A model generated the notes under the pieces. It did not search any database, was not told the DNA's origin, and worked only from the letters and a program-made list of their open reading frames with translations. Source: Methylobacterium mesophilicum (GTDB lineage: Bacteria > Pseudomonadota > Alphaproteobacteria > Rhizobiales > Beijerinckiaceae). From it: 64,000 bases of DNA. The stretch spans positions 186,001 to 250,000 of the forward strand of contig NZ_BPQU01000003.1 in assembly GCF_022179445.1 (NCBI RefSeq), written 5' to 3'. Below, piece after piece: positions 16,452-25,355 of the stretch (its first letter is position 1; the number at the start of each line of letters is the position of its first letter). Made by a program: the position numbers and the translations under genes.

Positions 16452-18182
16452 ATGGACACGCGGTTGAACGACAAGTCGAAGCTGCCCAGCCGTCACGTCA
16501 CGGAGGGGCCGGACCGGGCCCCGCATCGCTCCTATCTCTACGCGATGGGACTGACCCGGGAGCAGATCCACCAGCCGCTGGTGGGTGTCGCCTCCTGCTG
16601 GAACGAGGCCGCCCCCTGCAACATCTCGCTGATGCGCCAGGCGCAGGCAGTGAAGAAGGGCGTCGCCGCCGCCCACGGCACCCCGCGCGAGTTCTGCACC
16701 ATCACGGTCACCGACGGCATCGCCATGGGCCATGGCGGCATGCGCGCCTCGCTGCCGTCGCGTGAGGTCATCGCCGACTCGGTCGAGCTGACCATGCGCG
16801 GCCACGCCTACGACGCCCTGGTCGGCCTCGCCGGCTGCGACAAGTCGCTGCCCGGCATGATGATGGCGATGGTGCGCCTCAACGTGCCGTCGATCTTCAT
16901 CTACGGCGGCTCGATCCTGCCCGGCTCGTTCCGCGGCAAGCCCGTCACCGTCCAGGATCTCTTCGAGGCTGTGGGCAAGGTCGCGGTCGGCGACATGAGC
17001 CTGGAAGACCTCGACGAGCTGGAGCAGGTCGCCTGCCCCTCGGCCGGGGCCTGCGGCGCGCAGTTCACCGCCAACACCATGGCGACCGTCTCCGAGGCGA
17101 TCGGTTTAGCGCTCCCCTACTCGGCCGGCGCCCCGGCGCCCTACGAGATCCGGGACAAGTTCTGCGCCACCGCCGGCGAGAAGGTGATGGAGCTGCTGGC
17201 CAAGCAGATCCGCCCGCGCGACATCGTCACCCGCAAGGCGCTCGAGAACGCCGCCACCGTCGTCGCCGCCTCTGGCGGCTCGACTAACGCGGCCCTGCAC
17301 CTGCCGGCGATCGCCCATGAATGCGGCATCGAGTTCACGCTGTTCGACGTCGCCGAAATCTTCCGGCGCACGCCCTACATCGCCGACCTGAAGCCCGGCG
17401 GGCGCTACGTCGCCAAGGACATGTTCGAGGTCGGCGGCATCCCGCTGCTGATGAAGACCCTCCTCGACCACGGCTTCATGCACGGCGACTGCCTGACGGT
17501 CACCGGCCGGACTATCGCGGAGAACATGGACCGGGTGACCTGGAACCCGGACCAGGACGTGGTCTACCCGGCCAACCGGCCGATCACCCCGACCGGCGGC
17601 GTCGTCGGCCTTAAGGGCAACCTCGCCCCCGAGGGCGCGATCGTGAAGGTCGCCGGCATGCCGGCCGAGAAACAGGTCTTCACCGGCCCGGCCCGGGTGT
17701 TCGATGGCGAGGAGGCCTGCTTCGAGGCCGTCCAGTCGCGGACCTACAAGGAAGGCGACGTGCTCGTCATCCGCTACGAGGGGCCGCGCGGCGGCCCCGG
17801 CATGCGCGAGATGCTGTCCACCACAGCGGCCCTCTACGGGCAGGGGATGGGCGACAAGGTCGCGCTGATCACGGACGGGCGCTTCTCCGGCGCGACCCGC
17901 GGCTTCTGCGTCGGCCATGTCGGCCCCGAGGCGGCGGTCGGCGGGCCGATCGGCCTGATCCGCGACGGCGACATCATCACCCTCGACGCGATCCAGGGCA
18001 CGCTCAGCGTCGCCCTGTCGGACCAGGACTTCGCCGAGCGCCGCAAGGCCTGGGCGCCCAGGACCAACACGGCGACCTCCGGGTATCTGTGGAAATACGC
18101 GCAGGGCGTCGGCCCGGCGCTGTACGGCGCCGTCACCCATCCGGGCGGCGCCAAGGAGCTGGAGAGCTATGCGGACGTCTAG
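16452..18182 (+). CDS. ilvD: Dihydroxy-acid dehydratase
   Basis: A 576-residue IlvD/Edd enzyme of isoleucine and valine biosynthesis, dehydrating 2,3-dihydroxy-isovalerate and -methylvalerate to the 2-keto acids. The three iron-sulfur cysteines are C56 (PCNIS), C129 (GCDKSLPG) and C201 (GACGAQF). The sequence GCDKSLPGMMMAM and the end region GRFSGATRGFCVGHVGPEA are typical of true IlvD rather than sugar-acid dehydratases. ATG 16452 is used, although the adjacent TTG at 16449 could also serve. A second IlvD/Edd member, clearly different, is encoded at 46196-48001. The 3' end overlaps the next gene by 14 bases. Confidence 0.95.
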   Translation: MDTRLNDKSKLPSRHVTEGPDRAPHRSYLYAMGLTREQIHQPLVGVASCWNEAAPCNISLMRQAQAVKKGVAAAHGTPREFCTITVTDGIAMGHGGMRASLPSREVIADSVELTMRGHAYDALVGLAGCDKSLPGMMMAMVRLNVPSIFIYGGSILPGSFRGKPVTVQDLFEAVGKVAVGDMSLEDLDELEQVACPSAGACGAQFTANTMATVSEAIGLALPYSAGAPAPYEIRDKFCATAGEKVMELLAKQIRPRDIVTRKALENAATVVAASGGSTNAALHLPAIAHECGIEFTLFDVAEIFRRTPYIADLKPGGRYVAKDMFEVGGIPLLMKTLLDHGFMHGDCLTVTGRTIAENMDRVTWNPDQDVVYPANRPITPTGGVVGLKGNLAPEGAIVKVAGMPAEKQVFTGPARVFDGEEACFEAVQSRTYKEGDVLVIRYEGPRGGPGMREMLSTTAALYGQGMGDKVALITDGRFSGATRGFCVGHVGPEAAVGGPIGLIRDGDIITLDAIQGTLSVALSDQDFAERRKAWAPRTNTATSGYLWKYAQGVGPALYGAVTHPGGAKELESYADV

Positions 18183-19071
18183 GACTGACCTCAGCCGGCG
18201 CAGGGCGCCGGCCGGGGCCGATCCCGGTCGGTCCCGCCTGATCGCCAGGATCGCGGCGTCGGCCGGCGTCCTGATCCTGCTCGCCCTGCCCACGGAGGCG
18301 CCGCGGGCGCTCGATGCCAGCGTCCGCGCGCCGGTCCAGGTACCGGTGGCGGACAAGAGCTACAGGTCGGCCAAGGACGCGCTGCGCGCCGGCGTCCGCG
18401 AGTACAATGCTGGCGACAAGCAGGGCGCCGCCCGCGCCCTCGAATACGCCGCCGGGCAGGGCCATGCCCTGGCCCTGTGGAAGCTCGGCCGGATGTACGC
18501 CGAGGGCGACGGCGTGCCCCATGACGACCTGAAGGCGTTCGAGTTCTTTTCCCGGATCGCCGACGCTAGCACCGACGACGGCCCCGATCCGCAGAACTCG
18601 GCGGTCACCGGCAGCGCGTTCACGGCGCTCGGCACCTACTTCCTTGAGGGGATCAAGGGTACCTACGTGCGCCCGAACCCCGAGCGCGCCTACGACATGT
18701 TCAACTACGCGGCCTCGTATTACGGCGAGCCGAACGCGCAGTACAACCTCGCCCGGCTCTACCTCGACGGCACCGGCGTGGAGACGGATCCCCGGCAGGC
18801 GGCGCGCTGGTTCAACCTGGCGGCCGAGAAGGGGCACCACCCGGCGCAGGCTCTGCTCGGCGACATGCTGATGAACGGGTTGGGCGGCGTGCCGGTCCAG
18901 CGCGTGAAGGGCCTGATGTGGCTGTCGCTCGCCCGCGAGGGCGCGGAGGGCCGCAAGGACGACTGGATCGTGGCCCTCTACGACAAGAACTGGGCGGCGG
19001 CCAACGAGGACGACCGGGCCGAGGCGCAGAGCCAGCTCCAGACCGTCGGTTCGATCCGGCGGCGGCATTAG
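18169..19071 (+). CDS. Sel1-repeat (tetratricopeptide-like) exported protein
   Basis: A 300-residue protein with a charged N-terminus and one hydrophobic stretch (about residues 28-42, IAASAGVLILLALP), a signal peptide or anchor. At least four Sel1-like repeats follow (about 70-270). Repeat hallmarks include ALWKLGRMYAEGDGV, YNLARLYLDGTGV and QALLGDMLMNGLGGV. Sel1 solenoids mediate protein-protein contacts; in alphaproteobacteria exported members such as ExoR act in signalling, but nothing here identifies that role. ATG 18169 lies inside ilvD, with AAGGAGCTGGAG just upstream, so it is probably translated from the ilvD mRNA. Confidence 0.85.
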   Translation: MRTSRTDLSRRRAPAGADPGRSRLIARIAASAGVLILLALPTEAPRALDASVRAPVQVPVADKSYRSAKDALRAGVREYNAGDKQGAARALEYAAGQGHALALWKLGRMYAEGDGVPHDDLKAFEFFSRIADASTDDGPDPQNSAVTGSAFTALGTYFLEGIKGTYVRPNPERAYDMFNYAASYYGEPNAQYNLARLYLDGTGVETDPRQAARWFNLAAEKGHHPAQALLGDMLMNGLGGVPVQRVKGLMWLSLAREGAEGRKDDWIVALYDKNWAAANEDDRAEAQSQLQTVGSIRRRH

Positions 19072-19102
19072 AGCCCTGCTCTGACACCGCCGCCGGCTTT
19101 CC

Positions 19103-19726
19103 TCAGCCCTTCTTCGCGTCCTGCGCGGTCTTGAACGACGGGCGCGCCAGGGTCTCGGCGATATAAGCCGAGAGCTTGGGCCAGCGGCCGGCATCGATGT
19201 GTGCCTCGGCCACGTGGAAGTTGTAGAAGCCCGTGGCGATCGAGATGTCGGCGATGCTGAAGGCGTCACCCGCGAGGTAGGGGCCCGAGATCTGCCGCTC
19301 CAGATAATCGAACAGCGGCGGCAGATCCGCGTCGAGCGCCTTCGTGACGGCGGCCTCGTCGGTGGGCTTGCCCATCATGTTGGGCTTCAGGATCCGCTCG
19401 ACGAACGGCACGATCAGCTTCCCGAACAGCTCGGTATCGCCGAACTTGTCGAACCAGACCGCGCGGCCGAGAACCTGCGGGTCGGACGGCACCAGGGCCG
19501 GGGTCGGGTGCTTGCGCTCGAGATACCAGAGGATCGCCGAGGAATCCGCGAGCTTGAACCCGCCATCCTCGATCGCCGGGATCTTCCCCAACGGGCTGGC
19601 CGCCTGGAAATCCGAATCGGGCGCGTGGAACATCACCGGCCTGTGCTCGTAGGGCACGTTCTTCTCGGCGAGCGAGACCAGGACCTTGCGGACGTAAGGC
19701 GAGTAACCGGTACCGTAGACGATCAT
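19103..19726 (-). CDS. Glutathione S-transferase family protein (copy 1)
   Basis: A 207-residue GST with a thioredoxin-like N-terminal domain (Y7SPYVRKVLVSLAEK, glutathione-binding PAIEDGGFKLADSSAIL near 50-65) and an all-helical C-terminal domain (about 90-207). The sequence TGYSPYVRK suggests Tyr or Ser as the activating residue. It is transcribed towards the Sel1 gene. A paralogue of identical length is 124 bases away on the same strand, suggesting a tandem duplication that has diverged. The substrate is unknown. Confidence 0.9.
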   Translation of the reverse strand: MIVYGTGYSPYVRKVLVSLAEKNVPYEHRPVMFHAPDSDFQAASPLGKIPAIEDGGFKLADSSAILWYLERKHPTPALVPSDPQVLGRAVWFDKFGDTELFGKLIVPFVERILKPNMMGKPTDEAAVTKALDADLPPLFDYLERQISGPYLAGDAFSIADISIATGFYNFHVAEAHIDAGRWPKLSAYIAETLARPSFKTAQDAKKG

Positions 19727-19850
19727 TACAACTCCATCGGGGACGCGATGACCGGATATCGATCCGTCGGCCCCTGCATGGCAGATAGGGCCGATCGCCG
19801 GTGCGCCGACCGCGTCACGGTCACTGCTCCGTGATCGTGCCCCTGTCGTC

Positions 19851-20474
19851 TCACCAGGCCGGCGCGGTGATCGCCGTCACGAAGGACGGCCGGTCGAGCG
19901 TCAGCGCGACCCAGCCGGCGAGCTTCGGCCAGCGCGCGGAATCCACCTGAACCTTGGCGAGTCGGAGATTGTGGAACGGCGCCGCGACCGCGATGTCGGC
20001 GATCCCGAAGCTGTCGCCCACCAGGAACGGCCCTGTGATCTGCGATTCGAGGTAGTCGAACAGGGGCGGCAGATCCGTGTCGAGCGCCTGCTGCGCCAGC
20101 GCGTCGTCACCGGGAACCTTGAGCACCCGCGGCTTCAGGAAGCGCTCCGCGAACACGACTGAGAGCTTCCGATCAAGCTCGACCTCGCCGAACTTGTCGA
20201 ACCAGCGGGCGCGGGCGGCCCCCTGCGCATCGGCCGGGATCAGCGCGGGCTGCGGGGTGAGGCGCTCGAGATGATCGAGGATCGCGCTCGAATCGGCCAG
20301 CCGAAAGCCGTCATGCTCGATTGCGGGGATCTTGCCCATCGGGCTCGCTGCCCGGAATGCGGCATCGTCCGATTGCGGCGCCACCGGCCGGTGCTGGTAC
20401 CGGACACCCTTCTCGGCCAGTGCCACGAGCACTTTGCGCACGAAGGGCGAGAGGCTGCTGCCGTAGACGATCAT
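19851..20474 (-). CDS. Glutathione S-transferase family protein (copy 2)
   Basis: A 207-residue GST paralogue of the neighbouring gene. It starts similarly (MIVYGSSLSPFVRKVLVALAEK) and keeps the glutathione motif PAIEHDGFRLADSSAIL and the C-terminal ITGPFLVGDSFGIADIAVA. Identity with copy 1 is clearly high in the N-terminal domain and lower in the helical domain, implying different substrates. ATG at 20474 has no strong ribosome-binding site (TCGACC region). About 110 bases separate its start from the stop of the degenerate deformylase gene on the same strand. Confidence 0.9.
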   Translation of the reverse strand: MIVYGSSLSPFVRKVLVALAEKGVRYQHRPVAPQSDDAAFRAASPMGKIPAIEHDGFRLADSSAILDHLERLTPQPALIPADAQGAARARWFDKFGEVELDRKLSVVFAERFLKPRVLKVPGDDALAQQALDTDLPPLFDYLESQITGPFLVGDSFGIADIAVAAPFHNLRLAKVQVDSARWPKLAGWVALTLDRPSFVTAITAPAW

Positions 20475-20586
20475 GGTCGAATCCCCCGATGAACCGGCAT
20501 CGGTCTAGAGCCGATGCCGGCAGCGGTGCAATCGATGCCGATGTCGTCGTGTTGAGTTGGCCATTTCATCGTGTTCGGCCCGGGTT

Positions 20587-21093
20587 TCATCTTGATGAAG
20601 CGGCGTTCGATTTCTCGAACCGCTTGATGAGACGCTCTCGCTTCAGACGGGAGAGGCGGTCGATCCAAAAGATACCGTCGAGTTGATCGATTTCATGCTG
20701 GATCACGGCGGCCGAAAAGCCGTCCGTCTCCTCCTCGTGGGCGGCTCCATCAAGGTCGCGGTAGCCGAAGCGGATCCGGCTCGGCCGCGTGATGCGCTCG
20801 CGCACGCCGGGCATGCTGACGCTGCCCTCTTCATGGGGCGTCGTCTCCGCGGAGGCCCAGAGGATCACCGGGTTGACGTAGACGCGCAGATCCTCGTCCG
20901 GCGACAGACGGATCACCACGACGCGCTCCGGAACGCCGATATGCGGTGCCGTCAGGCCGATGGCGCTGACGGCCAGCAGCGTGTCCCGCACGTCGTCGGC
21001 GAGGGCCGAGAGGCGAGGACCGAACGCATCGACCGGGTCGGCCGGGAGGGACAGGCGACGGTCGGGGAACTGGACGAGGGGGCGGGCCGGCAT
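20587..21093 (-). CDS. Peptide-deformylase-like protein with altered active site
   Basis: A 168-residue protein with the peptide deformylase fold signature in order, but with changed catalytic positions. Motif I reads GLTAPH (46-51; usually GLAAxQ). Motif II reads EGSVS (89-93; usually EGCLS, so the metal-ligand Cys is Ser91). Motif III reads QHEIDQ (132-137; usually QHExDH, so the second metal His is Gln137). The glutamate E134 and H133 remain. Known deformylases need that Cys and both His for Fe/Zn, so this copy is unlikely to deformylate N-formyl-Met normally. The true Def is presumably elsewhere. The short ATG at 21093 gives the right family length. Confidence 0.85.
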   Translation of the reverse strand: MPARPLVQFPDRRLSLPADPVDAFGPRLSALADDVRDTLLAVSAIGLTAPHIGVPERVVVIRLSPDEDLRVYVNPVILWASAETTPHEEGSVSMPGVRERITRPSRIRFGYRDLDGAAHEEETDGFSAAVIQHEIDQLDGIFWIDRLSRLKRERLIKRFEKSNAASSR

Positions 21094-21228
21094 GTCGGGG
21101 AGTCCACCGGTGACGGTTCGGGATCCCTCTGTCCTCCACCGGAACCACGGGGCGCAGTCAACCGCTTCCTGCGTCGGAAACCGAATGGCCGCTCCAGGCT
21201 TTGAAGCCTCGAACAGACTGAGGCTCCC

Positions 21229-21843
21229 ATGCTGTACGAACTCGCCACGCTCTCCTGCCCCCTGCTCGCGCTCGGACACGCATCCGAGGGCGTCCATGCC
21301 TGGGTGGACGACAGCGAAGCCAAGGGACAACTCATGGGCTGCTGGCGGACGGAAGTCGGCATGCTGGGCCGGCTCATCGTGCTGCGGGGGTTCACCGCGC
21401 CGGAGGACATGACGGCCGAGCGCCGACGCGCCCTGCTCAGCGCCAACCCGTTCAATGCGGGCGGCGTGGTGACCGCGCTGGAGATGGACAGCTACGCGCC
21501 GTTCCCGTTCCTGGCGCCGATCCGGACCGGGGAGCGCGGCGGGCTGTACGAGATCCGGACCTACCGCCTCAAACCCGGCGGCCTGGCGCCGACGCTGTCG
21601 GCCTGGGAGGCGGCCATCGAACCGGCCCGAACCTACACCGAACATCTTGTTGTGAACCTGTACGCCCTCGATGGGGCGCCGCGGATCACGCATATATGGG
21701 CCTTCGCCAGCCTTCAGGAGCGGGCCGCGTTGCGCGCTCAAGCCTATGGCGACGGCGTCTGGCCGCCGAAGGGCGGCCCCGACCAGATCGCGGAAGCGAC
21801 CTCGGTGATCGCGCTGCCGCAGGGGGTGTCGCCGCTAAGCTGA
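21229..21843 (+). CDS. NIPSNAP family protein
   Basis: A 204-residue protein of two tandem ferredoxin-like alpha/beta domains as in NIPSNAP proteins. The second domain begins YEIRTYRLKPGGLAPTL near residue 104, the family hallmark, and the first (ELATLSCPLLALGHASEG) is a degenerate version. Members bind small molecules or act in stress responses; the bacterial function is not established. It is divergent from the deformylase-like gene (135 bases between starts). No signal peptide is seen. ATG 21229 begins the first domain directly. Confidence 0.82.
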   Translation: MLYELATLSCPLLALGHASEGVHAWVDDSEAKGQLMGCWRTEVGMLGRLIVLRGFTAPEDMTAERRRALLSANPFNAGGVVTALEMDSYAPFPFLAPIRTGERGGLYEIRTYRLKPGGLAPTLSAWEAAIEPARTYTEHLVVNLYALDGAPRITHIWAFASLQERAALRAQAYGDGVWPPKGGPDQIAEATSVIALPQGVSPLS

Positions 21844-21957
21844 ATTCCCGGTCGGCGGGTGCAGGACATGCCTGTCTGCGATTCAGGCGGACGGGTTTCG
21901 CACCCCGGTCAGCTCATCGCCCGAGCTTTTGCCCCTCCCGATCCGGCACCCCGCACC

Positions 21958-22069
21958 GTCATTCCGGGTCGCCGCGGGCGAACCCGGAATCCATAACCGT
22001 TGTCGGTGTAAGGCGCTGGAACGTCGGTGCTTCTGGATCCCGGGCTCCGCTTGGCGGCCTCGGGACGAC
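21958..22069. repeat. Dispersed 112-bp palindromic repeat, copy 1
   Basis: Begins GTCATTCCGGG and ends CGGGACGAC, with internal CCCGGAATCCATAACC and TTCTGGATCCCGGGC. The two ends are roughly inverted with respect to each other, and each half is itself a hairpin. A second copy of exactly the same length is at 45951-46062 and a right-half fragment at 36460-36495. It occupies most of the 338-base gap between the NIPSNAP gene and xth, where no gene is seen. Confidence 0.75.
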
Positions 22070-22181
22070 GGTGTGCGACGACGTTGGTCGGCTCCCTGTC
22101 CGGCGAACAAACATGCGTTTGCGCCCTGCACGAGCCGATGCCTGGACATCGTAGGCCGCGGCGAGACGACCCGCATCCGCG

Positions 22182-22976
22182 CTACCCAGCCGTCAGCTCC
22201 ACCGTCACCGGCACGTGATCGGACGGCTTGTCCAGGCCGCGCAGGTGCTTCTGCACGGCGGCCGAGACCAGACGGTCGGCGGCCTGCGGCGACAGCAGGA
22301 GGTGGTCGATGCGGATGCCCGCGTTCCGCTGCCAGCAGCCCGCCTGGTAGTCCCAGAATGTGTAGAGCCCGTCGCGGGGATCGCAGGCGCGCAGGCCGTC
22401 GGTGTAGCCCTCGGCCAGGAGGGCGCGGAACGCCGCCCGCGTGGCGGGCAGGAACAGCGCGTCGGAGCGCCACGCCTCCGGGTCGGCCGCGTCGGCGGGT
22501 TCCGGGATGACGTTGTAGTCGCCCGCGAGCACCACGGCGGTCTCGTCCTCCATGAGGATGCGCGCGTGGATCCGCAGGCGTTCCATGAAGCCGAGCTTGT
22601 AGGGGTATTTCGGGCTGTCGACCGGGTTGCCGTTCGGCAGGTAGATCGAGGCCACCCGCACCGGCTTGGACTCGGCGCCGGAGATCAGCGCCTCGATGTA
22701 GCGCGATTGCTCGTCGGTCTCGTCGCCCGGCAGACCGCGCCGGATCTCGCTCATCTCCAGCGGCGCGCGCACCAGCAGGGCCACGCCGTTATAGGCCTTC
22801 TGCCCGAGCGTCTCGACCGCGTAGCCGGCCCCCTCGACCTCGGCGCGCGGGAACGCCTCGTCCTGGCATTTCAGCTCCTGCAGGCAGACCACGTCGGGCT
22901 TCGCCTCGTCGAGGAAGCCGAGCAGGTGCGGCAGCCTCTGCTTGATCGAGTTGACGTTCCAGGTCGTGATCCGCAT
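22182..22976 (-). CDS. xth: Exodeoxyribonuclease III (AP endonuclease)
   Basis: A 264-residue EEP-superfamily nuclease for base-excision repair, cleaving 5' to abasic sites and removing 3' blocking groups. It begins with ITTWNVNSIKQRLPHLL and carries CLQELKCQDEAFP (metal Glu), SIYLPNGNP (substrate loop) and GDYNVIPEPAD. The C-terminal SDHVPVTVEL has the catalytic Asp-His. Length equals typical Xth/ExoA (about 260-268). The start ATG at 22976 is the one that leads directly into the conserved N-terminus. It is divergent from the ceramidase-like gene, 133 bases between starts. Confidence 0.93.
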   Translation of the reverse strand: MRITTWNVNSIKQRLPHLLGFLDEAKPDVVCLQELKCQDEAFPRAEVEGAGYAVETLGQKAYNGVALLVRAPLEMSEIRRGLPGDETDEQSRYIEALISGAESKPVRVASIYLPNGNPVDSPKYPYKLGFMERLRIHARILMEDETAVVLAGDYNVIPEPADAADPEAWRSDALFLPATRAAFRALLAEGYTDGLRACDPRDGLYTFWDYQAGCWQRNAGIRIDHLLLSPQAADRLVSAAVQKHLRGLDKPSDHVPVTVELTAG

Positions 22977-23109
22977 CGCCTCGCTTCCGGTCGCCGTCTG
23001 GAGCGCTCGCCGCCGAAGTGGTTCCCGGAGCGGCCGAAGCGTCATCCGCGCTTCGCGCCGCGCTGACAAGGCCATGGCGGCGCAAGATCGGGGCGATATA
23101 GACGCCAGG

Positions 23110-23796
23110 ATGACGATGGGGTGGTTCGAGCCGGTCATGGCTTACTGCGAGCGGACCGGGCCGGAGGTCTGGGCCGAGCCGGTCAACGCGGCGTCGAACG
23201 CCGCCTTCCTGCTGGCCGCCGCGGCCGCGGCACGCCGGGCGCACGCCGCGCGGCCGCCGGACCGCGCCTGCCTGGGGCTGGCCGGGCTGATCGCCGTCGT
23301 GGGGTGCGGCTCGTTCCTGTTCCACACCCTGGCGGTGACCTGGGCGATGTATGCCGACATCATCCCGATCACGCTGTTCATCGTCGCCTACCTGGCTTTG
23401 GCGCTGCACCGGTTCCTGAGGCTGCCGCGCATCCGGGTGGAGGCGGCCACCGCGGGCTTCGTCCTGTTCAGCTTCACGCTGGTCCCCACCCTCGACGGAC
23501 TGAGCGGGTCCGACATCTCCGCCCTGACCCATGGATCGATCGACTACGTGCCCGCGGCGCTCGCCCTCTTCACCGTGGCGGCGCTCGATCGTCCGGAGCA
23601 CCGCTTCGTCGGCACCGGCCGGAGGCTCACGGAGATCGGCGTGCTGTTCCTGGTCTCGCTGACCGCGCGCACCCTCGACCGATCCGTCTGCGCGGCGCTG
23701 CCGATCGGCACGCACGCGCTCTGGCACGTCCTGAACGCCGTCGTGCTCTACGCCCTCGTGGTCACGGCGATCCGGCACCGCGCCGCGGTCCCGTGA
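23110..23796 (+). CDS. Ceramidase/alkaline-phytoceramidase-family membrane protein
   Basis: A 228-residue integral membrane protein with about seven hydrophobic segments. It has the CREST-superfamily histidine/aspartate pattern: GCGSFLFHTLA (His near 78), YADIIP (Asp near 87) and THALWHVLN (two His near 205-209), expected to bind zinc. The N-terminus CERTGPEVWAEPVNAASN matches bacterial ceramidase-domain proteins. A lipid amidase role is a family inference; the native substrate (ceramide-like or ornithine lipids) is unknown. ATG 23110 is chosen; an in-frame ATG at 23074 is possible but gives a soluble extension. Confidence 0.8.
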   Translation: MTMGWFEPVMAYCERTGPEVWAEPVNAASNAAFLLAAAAAARRAHAARPPDRACLGLAGLIAVVGCGSFLFHTLAVTWAMYADIIPITLFIVAYLALALHRFLRLPRIRVEAATAGFVLFSFTLVPTLDGLSGSDISALTHGSIDYVPAALALFTVAALDRPEHRFVGTGRRLTEIGVLFLVSLTARTLDRSVCAALPIGTHALWHVLNAVVLYALVVTAIRHRAAVP

Positions 23797-23894
23797 GGGC
23801 GCGGCCGGTTTTGTTGCGGGCCGGACGGAATTCTTGCACAGATGCGCCGCATCGGTGACCCGGCTCATCGCGAGTCCCGTGCACGGAAGGAATC

Positions 23895-25211
23895 ATGACA
23901 GTGAGCTACCGCATCGGCGTCGCCGGGCTCGGCACCGTCGGCGCGTCCGTCGTCCGGATGATCGCCCGCCGCCATGACACCCTGACCGCCTCCGGCCTCG
24001 ACATCCGCGTCGCCGCTGTGTCGTCCCGCGACCGGACCCGCGACCGTGGCCTCGACTTGGCCGGCGTGACCTGGTTCGACGATCCGGTGGCGCTCGCCCG
24101 CTCCGGCGAGGTCGACTGCGTGGTCGAGTTGATCGGCGGCGCCGAGGGGTCGGCCAAGGCCGTGGTCGAGGCGGCGCTGCAGGCCGGCAAGACCGTGGTG
24201 ACCGCCAACAAGGCCCTGCTCGCCCGCCACGGCGCGGCGCTGGCGGCGCTCGCCGAGGCGAACGGCGTCGCGCTGGCCTACGAGGCCGCGGTGGCCGGCG
24301 GCATACCGGTGATCAAGACCCTGCGCGAGGGCCTGCCCGGCAACGCCGTGGCGCGCGTCTACGGGATCCTCAACGGCACTTGCAACTACATCCTCAGCCG
24401 CATGGAGCGCGAGGGCCTGACCTTCGAGGCCTGCCTCAAGGATGCGCAGGCGCTGGGCTACGCCGAGGCGGACCCGACCTTCGACGTCGAGGGTTTCGAC
24501 ACCGCCCACAAGCTCGCGATCCTGACGAGTCTGGCCTACGGCACCACCATCGACGCCGACGGTGTGTCGGTGGAGGGCATCTCCCGGGTGCAGCCCCTCG
24601 ACCTGCGCATGGCCGACGAACTCGGCTACCGGATCAAGCTGCTCGGCGTCGCCCAGGCCTCCGAGGCCGGGATCGAGCAGCGCGTCCACCCGACCATGGT
24701 GCCCAAATCCTCCGCCATCGCCCAGGTGATGGGCGTGACCAACGCCGTCACCATCGACGCCGACGCGGTCGGCGAGCTGACGCTGATCGGCCCGGGCGCC
24801 GGCGGCGAGGCGACGGCTTCCGCAGTGGTCGCCGACATCGCCGACGTGGCCCGCGGTATCGTCCGCCCGACCTTCGGGGTGCCGGCGGCGTCGATGCGCG
24901 CCAGCGAGCGGGTGGAGATGCAGCGGCACGAGGGCGGCTATTACATCCGGCTGACCGTCCACGACCGCCCCGGCGTCGCCGCCGGCGTTGCCCAGCGGAT
25001 GGCCGAGCGGGAGATCTCCCTGGAGAGCATCCTCCAGCGCCGCACCGAGGGCGCCGGGACGGATCCCCGCGGGCGTTCGGGCCGGCCGGTGCCCCTGGTG
25101 CTGATCACCTACGCGGCCACCGAGGGCAACATCCGCGACGCGCTCGACGCGATCGGCGCCGACGGGCTGCTGGCCGAGCCGCCGCAGGTCATCCGCATCG
25201 AGCGTGAATAA
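23895..25211 (+). CDS. hom: Homoserine dehydrogenase
   Basis: A 438-residue enzyme reducing aspartate semialdehyde to homoserine for Met/Thr/Ile synthesis. The N-terminal NAD(P) fold shows GLGTVGAS (residues 9-16), the catalytic domain shows KALLARHG and NYILSRMEREGLTF, and the conserved GYAEADPTFDVEG is present. A C-terminal ACT domain (about 350-438, LTVHDRPGVAAGVAQRM) suggests feedback control by threonine. The start has GGAAGGAATC immediately upstream. glpX follows 144 bases later. Confidence 0.96.
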   Translation: MTVSYRIGVAGLGTVGASVVRMIARRHDTLTASGLDIRVAAVSSRDRTRDRGLDLAGVTWFDDPVALARSGEVDCVVELIGGAEGSAKAVVEAALQAGKTVVTANKALLARHGAALAALAEANGVALAYEAAVAGGIPVIKTLREGLPGNAVARVYGILNGTCNYILSRMEREGLTFEACLKDAQALGYAEADPTFDVEGFDTAHKLAILTSLAYGTTIDADGVSVEGISRVQPLDLRMADELGYRIKLLGVAQASEAGIEQRVHPTMVPKSSAIAQVMGVTNAVTIDADAVGELTLIGPGAGGEATASAVVADIADVARGIVRPTFGVPAASMRASERVEMQRHEGGYYIRLTVHDRPGVAAGVAQRMAEREISLESILQRRTEGAGTDPRGRSGRPVPLVLITYAATEGNIRDALDAIGADGLLAEPPQVIRIERE

Positions 25212-25234
25212 GAGTGCACAAAGTCGCGTCATGT

Positions 25235-25273
25235 GCCGCAATGTTGATGCAAGATAAGTGATACTTTTGCGGC
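25235..25273. promoter_or_regulatory. Inverted repeat between hom and glpX
   Basis: Arms GCCGCAA (25235-25241) and TTGCGGC (25267-25273), perfect over 7 bases, enclose an unusually AT-rich 25-base spacer in the hom-glpX gap. This may mark a separate glpX promoter with an operator; no regulator is known. Confidence 0.25.
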
Positions 25274-25355
25274 GCGCGTAGGCTGACAGGCGTTGGTCGA
25301 CGACGATCAAACCGGGATCCGACTCAAGATCGGACCCGGACAAAGGCAGGAAGCG

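Noticed and set aside
16022..16474. 150-codon minus-strand frame upstream of ilvD
   Set aside because: Pro/Arg/Ser-rich with no ribosome-binding site or family features, and overlaps the ilvD start.
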